From NCBI GenBank assembly GCA_019639175.1, contig JAHBSK010000003.1, forward strand, positions 186,001-250,000: DNA of 64,000 bases, read 5' to 3'. A model generated the notes under the pieces. The model made no database searches. It had not been told where the DNA came from and was given only the letters and a program-made list of their open reading frames with translations. Made by a program: the position numbers and the translations under genes. Positions 8,463 to 17,557 of this stretch are shown here, piece by piece. Each line of letters begins with the position of its first letter. The first letter of the stretch is position 1. The stretch comes from Acidobacteriota bacterium (GTDB taxonomy: Bacteria; Acidobacteriota; Blastocatellia; Pyrinomonadales; Pyrinomonadaceae).

Positions 8463-9986
8463 ATGAATAGGTCATTACAAAGTTTCTTTATTTTCTGTGC
8501 CGTTTTGCTGTGCTCATTTGCCGCATCGGCTCAGGCGGATGGAACTGTACGCATTACGCTGCTTCATCTAAATGACACTTATCAGTTCACGCCGGTCGAT
8601 GGCGGAACGCGCGGCGGGCTGGCCCGCGTTATGACGATAAAGCAGGAAGCGTTAAAGGAAAATCCGAACACGTTTATGACGCTTGGCGGCGACACGGTCT
8701 CGCCATCGGTCGAAACGCGCACATTTCGCGGCAAGCAGATGATAGACGCGTGGAACCAGATAGGGCTGGATTATTCCGTGCTTGGCAATCACGAGTTTGA
8801 CATCAAGACCGAAGAGATACTGGAACGCATAAAAGAATCAAAATTCACCTGGCTCGGTTCTAATGTGTTCGATACTAAAACGCGAAAGCTCTTCGCTGAC
8901 CTGCCGACCTTTGTCATTCGCGAGGTTGACGGTGTCAAGATCGGGTTCATCGGCTTCCTGCTGCCCGAAACAAAAGAGACCTCCTCAATGGAAGATCATC
9001 TGAGGATCGAGGATTACTGCAAAACGGCAAATGCGCTCATTCCGCAAATGAAGGCCGCCGGAGCAAATACGATAGTTGCCCTGACGCATATGTTCATGTT
9101 TCAGGACAAGCATCTGGCACGCTGTGCCGAGGGCATCGACCTGATACTCGGCGGACATGAACACACGCTGCTCCAATCCTCATCGAACGGCACGCCTATC
9201 TTCAAAATGTGGGCTGATGCACGTCAGGTCGGCAAATTTGACCTTTTCATCGACAAAAAGACCGGCAAGCTGCAAAGCATGGATTGGGAAATTATACCGG
9301 TCACGGATGCCATCGCTGACGCTCCGGGCTTTGCTCCGATAATGGCAAAGTATAAAGATATATTGGAACGGCTTGAGGTACGCGTCGGTGCAACATCCGT
9401 CCCGCTTGATGCACTTTCACATTCCGTCCGCTCAAAAGAAACCGACATCGGCAATTTTATCGCAGACGCATACCGCAACGCGGTTAATGCCGACATCGGG
9501 TTCGTCAACGGCGGTTCGATCCGCGCCGACCTGAGCTACAATCCCGGCCCGCTCACAAAACGCGATGTGCTGTCGATGCTGCCTTTTAACAATCCCATCG
9601 TGAAGGTCGAGGTCACAGGCAAAATGCTGATGGAGATATTGGAACACGGCGTCGCCCGTTCGGCTGAAGACAACGAACCGGGACGATTTCCGCAGGTGTC
9701 GGGAATAAAATTCACCTTTGACGCACGCAAACTGCCCGGCCAGAGGATCATTGAAGCAACAGTCAACGGCGAAAAAATAACTGATGCTGCTGTCTATACG
9801 ATGGCGACCTCCGACTTTCTGGTCACACGCGGCGGCGACGGCTACACGATGTTCAAAAAAGCGAAGATACTCATAAATGCCGAGGACGCTCCAAAAGATT
9901 CCGACGTGTTCGAAAAGGCCATCAAGGAATCGCCCGACGCGACCATCTCTCCCGTCAAAGAAGGCAGGATCACGCGTCTTAATTGA
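8463..9986 (+). CDS. Periplasmic 5'-nucleotidase / metallophosphoesterase (UshA-like)
   Basis: About 507 residues from the chosen ATG, which gives a good signal peptide (SFFIFCAVLLCSFAASAQA). A start at 8442 is possible; the 8394 start adds non-family sequence. The N-terminal calcineurin-like metallophosphatase domain shows LLHLNDTYQF, LGGDTVSPS, LGNHEFD, VALTHM and GGHEHT, the full dinuclear metal set. The C-terminal half is a 5_nucleotid_C substrate-binding domain (GNFIADAYRNAVNADIGFVN, then GGSIRAD; later SDFLVTRGGDGYTMF). Expected to hydrolyse nucleotides or nucleotide sugars in the periplasm for phosphate and nucleoside salvage. Substrate cannot be fixed from sequence. Confidence 0.88.
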   Translation: MNRSLQSFFIFCAVLLCSFAASAQADGTVRITLLHLNDTYQFTPVDGGTRGGLARVMTIKQEALKENPNTFMTLGGDTVSPSVETRTFRGKQMIDAWNQIGLDYSVLGNHEFDIKTEEILERIKESKFTWLGSNVFDTKTRKLFADLPTFVIREVDGVKIGFIGFLLPETKETSSMEDHLRIEDYCKTANALIPQMKAAGANTIVALTHMFMFQDKHLARCAEGIDLILGGHEHTLLQSSSNGTPIFKMWADARQVGKFDLFIDKKTGKLQSMDWEIIPVTDAIADAPGFAPIMAKYKDILERLEVRVGATSVPLDALSHSVRSKETDIGNFIADAYRNAVNADIGFVNGGSIRADLSYNPGPLTKRDVLSMLPFNNPIVKVEVTGKMLMEILEHGVARSAEDNEPGRFPQVSGIKFTFDARKLPGQRIIEATVNGEKITDAAVYTMATSDFLVTRGGDGYTMFKKAKILINAEDAPKDSDVFEKAIKESPDATISPVKEGRITRLN

Positions 9987-9993
9987 CCTGAAT

Positions 9994-11466
9994 CTATTTG
10001 CTCACATTACCAAGCCGGTCAACGCTTTTGACGATGATCTGTTCTATGCCGCGTTCGCCGGACAGAGCTATTGAACGCTCGCTTGCGGGCAGCACCGAAT
10101 GGCTCCAGCCGTTTTTGTCTTTTGCATACACAACGAACCAAAAAGCTTTTACGCTTCCTGTTTCGGTCCACTTAGCCACGGTAAATTCTGCTCCGCGTTC
10201 TATCGTCACCTTTGGCGTGGACGGGGATTTGGCCTTTATCCACGGCGACGGCGGAATGATCGCAGAACGCCGGTAAACATTCTCAAGCAACGCCGCCTGA
10301 ATGCCGCCCGTGTCATTTCTGATCGATTTGAAATTAAAAAAGATCGACCCGCGCGTTTCCGGCGCGAGGCGTGTCCGCTCGATCTGGCTGATTATTTCCT
10401 TTGCGGTGAAATCCTCATTACGGCCTATGCGGTATGTCGCAAGCCCCGGCCAGATGTGGCGTTTCTTCGGATTTTGGCTTTTCCACCAATCCAGCAAAAT
10501 GGGATAGCTCTGCGCCCTGCGGGCAGTTTCCCAATAAAGCTGCGGCGTAAAATAATCGACCGTGCCGTCTCGCAGCCACTTGCGTGAATCTGCATACAAT
10601 CCTTCGTACGCATCAAAACCCTCGATGCCGAGTTCGGGCATTGGCCGCCAGATGCCGAACGGCGAGATGCCGTACATCACGTGCGGTTTTGTCTTCTTGA
10701 CCTTGCGGCCAACGGCCTCGATAAAATTGTTGACGTGCATCCGCCGCCAGTCCGAACGGCTCATCGGTTTGTTCCCGGCAGTTTTCAGATACGCTTCCCA
10801 ATTCTTGTCATCGGGAAAAGGGATGTCCTTATCCTCGGCATCCTTTTCGATATAAGGATAAAAGTAATCGTCAAAATGAACGCCGTCTATGTCGTATCGG
10901 CTGACAACATCCTGTATTACGCGGATGCTTAGTTTTTGAACTTCCGTGTCGGTCGGGTCCATCCACAGATATTTGCCGTATTGGCGGACAAGTTCCGGCC
11001 TTGTTTTTGAGATATGGCCGTCGGACATCGTCGTTGCCGAAGGATGATATGCCCGATACGGGTTGAACCACGCGTGAACCAAAATGCCGCGTTTGTGTGC
11101 CTCGGCGACCAGAAATTCCAGCGGATCGAGGTCTTGCGGCTTGCCCATCTGGCCGGTCAGATATTCCGACCACGGTTCGATCTCAGACCTGTACAACGCA
11201 TCCGCCGCCGGCCTTACCTGAAAAACGACAGCGTTCATCCTAAGGCGCTGAACAAGGTCAAGATCGCGAATGATCTCGGCCTTCTGCTCTGCTTCCGAGA
11301 TGCCTTTTTTTGAAGGAAAATCAATGTTATCGACCGTCGCTATCCAAACTGCACGAAAATCGCGTTCAGGTTCGGGAAGCCGCTGTGCAATGCCGAGAAG
11401 CGGAGAGCCGAACATCGCCGCCAAAAGCCATATCACAAAACATATTGAGCCGACACGGTTTTTCAT
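9994..11466 (-). CDS. Secreted GHL10-type glycosyl hydrolase-like protein (DUF187, YddW family)
   Basis: 490 residues with a signal peptide (ICFVIWLLAAMFGSPLLGIAQ). The body is a TIM-barrel of the GHL10/YddW family: EFRAVWIATV-like RDFRAVWIATVDNIDFPSKK, MNAVVFQVRPAADALYRSEI, LVHAWFNPYRA, DGVHFDDYFYPY and YGISPFGIW. Members are linked to peptidoglycan or other polysaccharide hydrolysis. A C-terminal region of about 90 residues looks like a beta-sandwich. The start codon overlaps the hemW stop as ATGA, so the two are translationally coupled although functionally unrelated as far as known. It is tail-to-tail with the nucleotidase gene, 7 bp apart. Confidence 0.85.
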   Translation of the reverse strand: MKNRVGSICFVIWLLAAMFGSPLLGIAQRLPEPERDFRAVWIATVDNIDFPSKKGISEAEQKAEIIRDLDLVQRLRMNAVVFQVRPAADALYRSEIEPWSEYLTGQMGKPQDLDPLEFLVAEAHKRGILVHAWFNPYRAYHPSATTMSDGHISKTRPELVRQYGKYLWMDPTDTEVQKLSIRVIQDVVSRYDIDGVHFDDYFYPYIEKDAEDKDIPFPDDKNWEAYLKTAGNKPMSRSDWRRMHVNNFIEAVGRKVKKTKPHVMYGISPFGIWRPMPELGIEGFDAYEGLYADSRKWLRDGTVDYFTPQLYWETARRAQSYPILLDWWKSQNPKKRHIWPGLATYRIGRNEDFTAKEIISQIERTRLAPETRGSIFFNFKSIRNDTGGIQAALLENVYRRSAIIPPSPWIKAKSPSTPKVTIERGAEFTVAKWTETGSVKAFWFVVYAKDKNGWSHSVLPASERSIALSGERGIEQIIVKSVDRLGNVSK

Positions 11467-12617
11467 ATAAATACCTCGAACACTTCGTTTGAATATAACA
11501 TCCCTTTTCGCGTGAGCCGGAGACTTTCGGCGGACAAACTGACCAATCCCGCTTCGGCCGATCTCTGTATGTCGTCATTATACATTTCGACGAGGTCAGA
11601 GCCGAAGCGTTTCCGGTACTCGGCAAGGTCGATGCCGCGCTCAAGTCTGAGGCCAAGAAAAACGAACTCGGACGCAGCGTTGATCTTTTCACGATAGTTT
11701 TCAGGGCTTTCGCCGTTTTCGATAGTGGATACGTATTTTGCCGTATCGCGTTCGTTGGCATAGCGTTCGCGGCCGTCAAAAGAATGCGCCGACACGCCAA
11801 ATCCGTAAACGGGTTCGAGCAGCCAATATTTTGTATTGTGCCGCGAGGCAAAACCGGGTTTTGAAAAATTTGAGATCTCGTACTGCTCATAGCCCGCAGC
11901 CGCAAGCCGGTCGAGCATCACCTCATACATTTCTGCCGCCAATTCGTCATCCGGCAGCGGACGGCGTTCGGTTCTTATCTGATCTGCCAGCGGTGTGCCT
12001 TCGTGAATTTCCAGCAGATATAACGAAATATGTTCGGGCTGCATCGCGATGGCCTCTTCAAGATTGCGTGACCAATCCTCAAGTGTCTGCCCCGGCAAAC
12101 CCGCTATCAGGTCAAAACTGATATTCTCAAAACCCGCATCGCGCAGCATTTTAAATGTGTTCCGCGCATCATCGGCATTGTGTCCTCGCGCCAATAGCTT
12201 TAAGTCACGATCATTGAACGTCTGCACGCCAAAACTCGCCCGGTTTATGCCCAGTTCGCGATAAGCCGCCAGCGTTTCAGGCGTTACCGTCGCCGGATTC
12301 ATCTCCATCGTGACTTCGGCGTCATTGGCCACAGAGAACACAGAGGTTAGTGCGTTTAATATCTTTTCAACCTGCGGCGGCGTCAATAACGAAGGCGTCC
12401 CGCCACCGAAATAAATAGAGTCTGGAGTCTGGAGTCCGGAGTCTGGAGCATGAAGGCTTTTGCGCCTGACTCCCAACTCATGACTCAAGACTTCCGCACA
12501 CAAGGCACTTACATACCGCTCGACCGCGTCACCGCTCCGCCAAACATCCGTCGCAAAATCACAGTACGAACACCGTGACTTGCAGAATGGGATATGTAGA
12601 TAAACTCCTGCAGGCAT
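11463..12617 (-). CDS. hemW: HemW-like radical SAM heme chaperone with an in-frame repeat insertion
   Basis: 384 residues. The N-terminus GVYLHIPFCKSRCSYCDF carries the radical SAM CX3CX2C cluster motif (Cys12, 16, 19). FGGGTPSLL, FGVQTFNDRDLKLLARGH and DLIAGLPGQTLEDW are characteristic of the HemN/HemW group; the HemW-type C-terminal HemN_C region (EFVFLGLRLERGIDLAEYRKRF) is present. The lack of the extra HemN N-terminal extension favours HemW, a heme-binding chaperone, over coproporphyrinogen dehydrogenase. Residues about 43-67 (HELGVRRKSLHAPDSGLQTP and flanks) have no counterpart in the family and are encoded by a tandem GAGTC word repeat, yet the frame is kept. Overlaps the next gene by 4 bp. 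Confidence 0.88.
   Translation of the reverse strand: MPAGVYLHIPFCKSRCSYCDFATDVWRSGDAVERYVSALCAEVLSHELGVRRKSLHAPDSGLQTPDSIYFGGGTPSLLTPPQVEKILNALTSVFSVANDAEVTMEMNPATVTPETLAAYRELGINRASFGVQTFNDRDLKLLARGHNADDARNTFKMLRDAGFENISFDLIAGLPGQTLEDWSRNLEEAIAMQPEHISLYLLEIHEGTPLADQIRTERRPLPDDELAAEMYEVMLDRLAAAGYEQYEISNFSKPGFASRHNTKYWLLEPVYGFGVSAHSFDGRERYANERDTAKYVSTIENGESPENYREKINAASEFVFLGLRLERGIDLAEYRKRFGSDLVEMYNDDIQRSAEAGLVSLSAESLRLTRKGMLYSNEVFEVFI
12417..12491 (-). repeat. In-frame GAGTC/GACTC word-repeat insertion in hemW
   Basis: On the coding strand one arm has GAGTC-type words (GAGTCAT, GAGTTGG, GAGTCAG) and the other has four GACTC words (GACTCCG, GACTCCA, GACTCCA, GACTC). The arms are inverted relative to each other around a 16-nt centre, so the transcript can form a hairpin. 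Length about 75 nt, a multiple of three, inserted between the N-terminal helix and the F-G-G-G-T-P strand. Confidence 0.75.
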
Positions 12618-12701
12618 ATAAACGTAAATCTAGCATTAAATCACAAAAAAATATTGTGTCCTTGCCGAATGGGTGCTTTAATATCATTGCCAAGTCGTGC
12701 G

Positions 12702-13664
12702 ATGCAAAAATTTATCTTTATCGTCTTTGTTTTATTATTGGGCAGCTGCACCGCTGAACACTCACCGGTGCGGCAAGAGTCCGAGGCAGTAACGGCGATC
12801 ACTGCACCTGAGGAAATAGTTTTACCAACAAAAGCATCCACACCCGAAACCGAAAAACCAGAATATCCCGGAAAGGCTATTGACGTAGTCTTTCCAAGTA
12901 CTGCGCACCACGGGTTTGACAAAGAAAATCGTAATAAAGCCCTTCATATTGAAATAGATGATTTCATTGTAAATTTTCATAACTACAACCCCAAAACAAT
13001 CACTAAAAATTCTAATGTTATATTCAATTTCAGGATTGCCAATCATGACGAGTATTGGAGTGCATTGGCTGGCAAGTCAAAATTACTTGGAACCGACTCA
13101 TTAGAAATCTACACAGCAACAACTGGACCGGGAGGTGTTTGCTGCACTAATTATTGGATAACTGACCTTTCAGGCCAAATTCCAAAAAATATTTTCAGAA
13201 GTGAAGATTGGGGATTCTTTAGAGAATGGATGGAAATATTTGACGAAGACGGCGACGGTATTTACGAAATAATGCAGTGGGATTCATGCTTTAGATATTT
13301 TATGGATGACTGCGGTTCGTGTTCGCCCGAGCCGAGAGCTTATTTCAAATATGACAAACGACAAAAACAGTATCTTCCGGCAAAAGGCATCACTCAGGAC
13401 TTTTATCTGGAAGATCTTCGAGATACCGAAAAAAGGTTAGATGATATGTTGGCACAGCTACGTGAAGGAAACGATTCTGGCCTATCTCTTGAACACCATC
13501 GCGGAGCTTTGGCTCATTTCGCCAACCTTATTCACATCGGTGAAGAAAAGAAGGCATGGGAATTTCTGAAAAAACATGAAATGAACGACGCGAAGATGAT
13601 CAAGGAAATAAACAGACGCTTATCAGCCTGTCCGTTTTACCAATATCTCAGATCGAAAAAATAA
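12702..13664 (+). CDS. Lipoprotein of unknown function, AT-rich
   Basis: 320 residues from the ATG at 12702, which gives MQKFIFIVFVLLLGSCTAEH with a lipobox (L-G-S-C); the frame opens 48 bp upstream without a signal sequence. No known domain recognised. Visible features are a low-complexity linker after the lipid-anchored Cys, a middle region rich in N, Y and F, the acidic stretch FDEDGDGIYEIMQWD that resembles EF-hand or FG-GAP calcium loops, and several paired cysteines (CC near residue 146 and C-x-x-C at DDCGSCSPEP). Base composition is clearly more AT-rich than the neighbours, a sign of possible transfer. It is divergent from hemW. Confidence 0.65.
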   Translation: MQKFIFIVFVLLLGSCTAEHSPVRQESEAVTAITAPEEIVLPTKASTPETEKPEYPGKAIDVVFPSTAHHGFDKENRNKALHIEIDDFIVNFHNYNPKTITKNSNVIFNFRIANHDEYWSALAGKSKLLGTDSLEIYTATTGPGGVCCTNYWITDLSGQIPKNIFRSEDWGFFREWMEIFDEDGDGIYEIMQWDSCFRYFMDDCGSCSPEPRAYFKYDKRQKQYLPAKGITQDFYLEDLRDTEKRLDDMLAQLREGNDSGLSLEHHRGALAHFANLIHIGEEKKAWEFLKKHEMNDAKMIKEINRRLSACPFYQYLRSKK

Positions 13665-14017
13665 GAGGGTTCATGAAGACGCAGGGCATTAACAGCTAAA
13701 CCACTAGAGCAGATACGAATTGAGTGTAAGGAAAAAATAGCCTCTGTCGGAGACTTTTGAAAAACCGGATTCGGCTGTGCCGCATTGCACTGCGGTCGGA
13801 GCTATGCCCGACCGTAAACTTTCCCCATTATTTGAAAGAGGCTGTGCCTCTGTCTAACAGATCGGAGGCTCAGCCTCAAAAAAGATTGTCATGCATTGTC
13901 ATGCAGCGTTACGGTCGGGCGCAGCACCGACCGCGATGCGTGATGGCGCAGCCCCGACATAAGAGTTCCAAAGGAATCCTGATAATTCATCTGCCATTCG
14001 TGCGATTCGAAACATCT
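13665..14017. repeat. Intergenic region with a composite palindromic (MITE-like) element
   Basis: The 353-bp gap holds no supported gene. A left arm at 13782-13817 and a right arm at 13909-13940 are imperfect inverted copies of each other (shared blocks: TGCGGTCGG, CCCGACCGTAA). Each arm is itself palindromic (CGGTCGG...CCCGACCG; CGGTCGG...CCGACCG). Between them lie two more palindromes, GAGGC-TGT-GCCTC and GAGGCT-C-AGCCTC. A related single arm is found at 48.65 kb. No transposase is present. Confidence 0.65.
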
Positions 14018-16285
14018 TTAAGCCAGCTTCTTTTCAAGCGATGATTCCCAGATCGACTCAAGTTCGCTGACGGATGCGGAGACGGTTTCCGTGCCGTCCA
14101 CGTTCATTTTCAGGACATCGTCCGCGACCTTGCCGATGACGGTAAAGGGACATTCGCCGATGATCTCTTTTACGCGGTCGAGGCTTTCCGGGGCAAAGCT
14201 GATGACAATGCGCGAGGGCGATTCGCCGAACAGCACGGCCTCTGCCGAAATGCCGCAGCTTTCCAGTTCGATGTAGGCGCCGACGGCTTCGCGGTTGAGC
14301 GAAGAGAAACAGCTTTCGGCTATCGCAACGGCCAGGCCGCCTTCGGAACAGTCGTGTGCGGAACAGAGCAGCATCTCATCTGCCAGACGCAAACACGTGT
14401 CCTGAACATTCTTTTCAAGCACAAGATCGAGCCGCGGCAGAACGCCGTGTTCGGTCATCTTCTCGGTTGAAACTCCCGCTACCGCCTTTGCGTACTCGCT
14501 GACCGAAAGATCGTCATTCGTTACGCCGAGCAGGGCGATGATATCGCCTTCTGATTTGAAGCCCTGCGTGATTATCTTTCTCGTGTCCTCTATCAGGCCG
14601 ACCATGCCTATCGTCGGCGTCGGCAAGATTCCTTTGCCGTCAGTTTCGTTATAGAGCGACACATTGCCCGAAACGACCGGCGTTTCAAACACCGTACAGG
14701 CCTCCGCCATGCCGTCTATCACATCCGAGAACGCACGCATCACCTCAGGCCGTTCGGGCGAGGCAAAGTTCAGACAGTTGGTGACGGCGATGGGCTGTGC
14801 GCCGACGCAGACGACGTTCCTGGCCGCTTCGGCAACAGCGTGTTTCGCGCCTTCTTTTGCATCGACGGCGACGTATCTGCCAGGGCCGTCCAGACACATC
14901 GCGACCGCTCGCCGTGTTTCCTTTATGCGGATAACGGCGGCATCGGCTCCCGGCAAGACCGCCGTGTTTGTCCGCACCATCGTGTCATATTGCTCATAGA
15001 CCCAATGTTTTGAACAGATGTTTGGCGAAGCGAGCAGTCTTCGCAAAACCTCATCCGAGACAAGAGACGGGAGACGGGAGACAAGAGATGCTGAGGTCAA
15101 GATCTTGTCTCTTGTCTCCTGTCTCTCGTCTCGATCCAGCATCGGCCGTTCATAACGCGGTGCTTCATCGGTCAGTGCCGATATGGGCAGGTCGGCCTCA
15201 AGCACTCCGTTATGCATGACACGCAGCCTGTCGCCTTCTATCACTTTTCCGATAACGACCGCGTCGAGGTCCCAGCGGTTGAATATCTCGACCAGCTCAC
15301 GCTCGCGGCCGCGGCGGGCGACTATCAGCATCCGCTCCTGCGATTCGGACAGCAGCATCTCGTATGCCGTCATGTCTTCTTCACGCTGCGGGACAAGCGT
15401 CAGGTCAAGTTCCAGGCCGGTTCCGGCACGCGCCGCCATCTCGACCGAAGAACTTGTCAAACCGGCGGCTCCCATATCCTGAATGCCCGCGATAGCTCCG
15501 CTTCGCATCGCCTCGAGGCACGCTTCCAGCAGAAGTTTCTCAAGGAACGGGTCGCCGACCTGAACGGTCGGGCGTTTTTCCAAAGATTCGTCGTCAAACT
15601 CTGCTGACGCCATTGTCGCGCCGTGTATGCCGTCGCGGCCTGTTTTTGCTCCGACATACAGCACCGGATTGCCGATGCCTTCTGCCTTGCCGAAAAAGAC
15701 CTGATCTTTTCTGACCAGCCCCAGGGCGAACGCATTGACCAGCGGATTGAGGCTGTACGATTCGTCAAAAACGACCTCGCCGCCGATGGTCGGAACGCCG
15801 AAACAGTTGCCGTAATGCCCGATGCCCTCGACACAGCCTTTCAGGATCGATCTGTTGCGGTTGCCGTATTTCGGGTCGTCAAGCGGCCCGAACCTCAGGC
15901 TGTTCATTGCCGCGACAGGCCTTGCCCCCATTGTGAAAACATCGCGCAGAATGCCGCCGACACCGGTTGCCGCACCCTGAAACGGTTCGATAAAGCTCGG
16001 ATGATTGTGCGATTCTACCTTGAAAGCGATCCACCAGTCGTCACCTATATCCACAACGCCGGCGTTCTCGCCCGGCGGCACGATCACACGCGGCCCGCTC
16101 GTCGGCAGCCGTTTCAGATGGACGCGCGATGATTTGTACGAGCAATGCTCTGACCACATCACGCTGAAAACGCCAAGCTCGGTCAGGTTCGGCTCGCGGC
16201 CCATTATTTCCTTTATCCGGCCGTATTCTCCGGGCGTCAGGTTGTGTTGTTCTACTACTTCGGGTGTGATCTCTGTCTTGTCCAT
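14018..16285 (-). CDS. purL: Phosphoribosylformylglycinamidine synthase subunit PurL, with in-frame repeat insertion
   Basis: 755 residues, slightly longer than the usual ~735. Catalyses the ATP-dependent amidation of FGAR to FGAM in purine synthesis, working with PurS and PurQ (not in this window). Small-type PurL hallmarks are the N-terminal [69 protein letters not shown] and [15 protein letters not shown], and the second half with [11 protein letters not shown] and [16 protein letters not shown]. Residues about 385-411 lie in the linker before [18 protein letters not shown] and are encoded by an inverted word repeat; the excess length is accounted for by this insertion. Confidence 0.95.
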   Translation of the reverse strand: MDKTEITPEVVEQHNLTPGEYGRIKEIMGREPNLTELGVFSVMWSEHCSYKSSRVHLKRLPTSGPRVIVPPGENAGVVDIGDDWWIAFKVESHNHPSFIEPFQGAATGVGGILRDVFTMGARPVAAMNSLRFGPLDDPKYGNRNRSILKGCVEGIGHYGNCFGVPTIGGEVVFDESYSLNPLVNAFALGLVRKDQVFFGKAEGIGNPVLYVGAKTGRDGIHGATMASAEFDDESLEKRPTVQVGDPFLEKLLLEACLEAMRSGAIAGIQDMGAAGLTSSSVEMAARAGTGLELDLTLVPQREEDMTAYEMLLSESQERMLIVARRGRERELVEIFNRWDLDAVVIGKVIEGDRLRVMHNGVLEADLPISALTDEAPRYERPMLDRDERQETRDKILTSASLVSRLPSLVSDEVLRRLLASPNICSKHWVYEQYDTMVRTNTAVLPGADAAVIRIKETRRAVAMCLDGPGRYVAVDAKEGAKHAVAEAARNVVCVGAQPIAVTNCLNFASPERPEVMRAFSDVIDGMAEACTVFETPVVSGNVSLYNETDGKGILPTPTIGMVGLIEDTRKIITQGFKSEGDIIALLGVTNDDLSVSEYAKAVAGVSTEKMTEHGVLPRLDLVLEKNVQDTCLRLADEMLLCSAHDCSEGGLAVAIAESCFSSLNREAVGAYIELESCGISAEAVLFGESPSRIVISFAPESLDRVKEIIGECPFTVIGKVADDVLKMNVDGTETVSASVSELESIWESSLEKKLA
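15053..15133 (-). repeat. In-frame GAGACAAG inverted word repeat in purL
   Basis: About 81 nt. On the plus strand one arm reads GAGACAAGAGACGGGAGAC and continues with GGGAGACAAGAGA; the other arm is its near reverse complement (CTTGTCTCTTGTCTCCTGTC then TCTCGTCTCG), around a short centre containing AAGATCTT-like sequence. It encodes [20 protein letters not shown] plus flanks and keeps the purL frame. Confidence 0.8.
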
Positions 16286-16416
16286 CTTCTGTTAACTCTC
16301 TGAGCAAAAAACAAAACAGTTATTCTATCCTTTTGGCGGTGGTATGTCGATTTATAGAATCCATTTAGTTAGCAGGAAGTATTTAATAGTGCTATTTTAG
16401 AAATGAGGTGTTCAAT

Positions 16417-16644
16417 ATGAACCACTTGGCTATGAAAAAAGTGATCGAGCGTGATCCGGCAAAAGTAAGCGGCGAATGGGTCTTTAAAGGGACCCGTGTG
16501 CCTGTAACCGCTCTTTTTGAAAATCTAAAGGACGGAGCCTCGATAGATGAATTTATCGAATGGTTTCCGGGCGTCAAACGCGAACAGGTCCTGGCAGTGT
16601 TGGATCATAAACTGGCGTCGTTAGGCGAATTGGCCGCTGTATGA
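16417..16644 (+). CDS. DUF433 protein, putative antitoxin of the DUF5615 toxin
   Basis: 75 residues. VIERDPAKVSGEWVFKGTRV, then PVTALFENL and a D-E-F-x-x-x-F-P-G-V core, is the DUF433 signature, a small helix-turn-helix-like fold common in toxin-antitoxin antitoxins. The ATG at 16417 is preceded by GAGGTG; a GTG nine bases upstream is an alternative. The last codons overlap the next gene as ATGA (16641-16644), the typical coupling of such pairs. It is expected to bind its own promoter and neutralise the downstream PIN-like protein. Confidence 0.85.
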   Translation: MNHLAMKKVIERDPAKVSGEWVFKGTRVPVTALFENLKDGASIDEFIEWFPGVKREQVLAVLDHKLASLGELAAV

Positions 16645-16961
16645 AAATATTGTTCGATCAGGGTACGCCCGTACCGTTGCGCAAAGCATTGGCTGAACAT
16701 TCGGTGGAAACCGCCTTCGAACGGGGATGGCAAACGCTCGAAAACGGCGAACTGCTTGCAAAAGCGGAAAGCGGCCATTACGAGATACTTATCACGACCG
16801 ACCAAAACCTACGATACCAGCAAGATCTTAGTGAGCGGCATATTGCAATAGTTGTATTGCTTTCAACCTCATGGCCCCGGATCAGCAAGCATACAGAAAC
16901 TATTCGGAAAATCGTCAGCGAAACCCTTCCCGGGGATTATCACGAGATCAAGATTCCATAA
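16641..16961 (+). CDS. DUF5615 PIN-like protein, putative toxin
   Basis: 106 residues. MKILFDQGTPVPLRKALAEH with an early Asp, then AESGHYEILITTDQNLRYQQ, is the DUF5615 PIN-like pattern (acidic residues D6 and later T-T-D-x-N-L). PIN-fold proteins are metal-dependent RNases; a nuclease role is inferred from the family only. Translationally coupled to the DUF433 gene. It is convergent with the DinB gene, 5 bp apart. Confidence 0.82.
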   Translation: MKILFDQGTPVPLRKALAEHSVETAFERGWQTLENGELLAKAESGHYEILITTDQNLRYQQDLSERHIAIVVLLSTSWPRISKHTETIRKIVSETLPGDYHEIKIP

Positions 16962-16966
16962 ACACA

Positions 16967-17467
16967 TCACGGAAGAGCCGGAGCGCCCATTGCGGCCCAT
17001 TCTTCCTTTGACGGGCCGTAAATGCCGGGAACGGGCAAACCCGCCTGCCTCATCAGAACGGTCATCTGTCCGCGATGATGCACTTGGTGGGCGATCATGT
17101 AAAAAAGCGTCATTCCGCGTGTCCACGTGTCACCGTACATCTCATCGGTTTGCAGCAGCGTTTCGTCCGTCCAGTTTTTGGCGATCTCATCCGCAACGGA
17201 CCTTGCAGCTTTTTCATACGCGGCGGCTATCTCGGCCACGCTTCGGACAGGTTCAGCTTCGTGATGCGGAGCGTCGATGTTCAACCCGACCAGCCCCAGC
17301 ATCTCTCCCGGTGTGACCGTTGTGTGCCACGCCAAAAAGCCGAGCGAACGCCCGTCATCCGTCACTTTCTGTTCCGCCGCCTCGTCTGTCAGCGTCTGCA
17401 AGACCTTGCCGGTCATTTCGGCCTCATAGGCCCAAGAGTTTTGAAAATCCTCGATCTTTCTGAACAT
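16967..17467 (-). CDS. DinB family protein
   Basis: 166 residues, four-helix bundle of the DinB/YfiT type. The three metal-binding histidines fit LAWHTTVTPGEML (residue ~47) and FYMIAHQVHHRGQMTVLMRQ (around 128-132); the C-terminal AGLPVPGIYGPSKEEW is also family typical. Members are thiol-dependent transferases or damage-inducible proteins of often unknown substrate. A good Shine-Dalgarno (GGAGG) precedes the ATG on the minus strand. Monocistronic by layout. Confidence 0.85.
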   Translation of the reverse strand: MFRKIEDFQNSWAYEAEMTGKVLQTLTDEAAEQKVTDDGRSLGFLAWHTTVTPGEMLGLVGLNIDAPHHEAEPVRSVAEIAAAYEKAARSVADEIAKNWTDETLLQTDEMYGDTWTRGMTLFYMIAHQVHHRGQMTVLMRQAGLPVPGIYGPSKEEWAAMGAPALP

Positions 17468-17514
17468 ATCTGCCTCCGGTGAAATAATATTGCACAGATG
17501 AAATTATCATCGAA

Positions 17515-17547
17515 AGAAAAAGCTGTCAACGTCCCCGTGACAGCTTC
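17515..17547 (-). terminator. Terminator of the thioredoxin-fold operon
   Basis: Perfect 9-bp stem AAGCTGTCA and TGACAGCTT with a 9-nt loop, followed on the minus strand by TTTTC and a T-rich tract. Lies about 10 bp past the stop at 17558. Confidence 0.85.
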
Positions 17548-17557
17548 CTATAAAAGA

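Noticed and set aside
12334-12352. CACAGAG words inside hemW (coding strand CTCTGTGTTCTCTGTG)
   Set aside because: The encoded segment S-V-F-S-V-A-N-D aligns in length with normal HemW proteins, so it is not an insertion like the one at 12.4 kb.
13757-14044. Plus-strand frame of 95 codons between the lipoprotein gene and purL
   Set aside because: It runs through the palindromic element and into the purL 3' end; its sequence reflects repeat arms.
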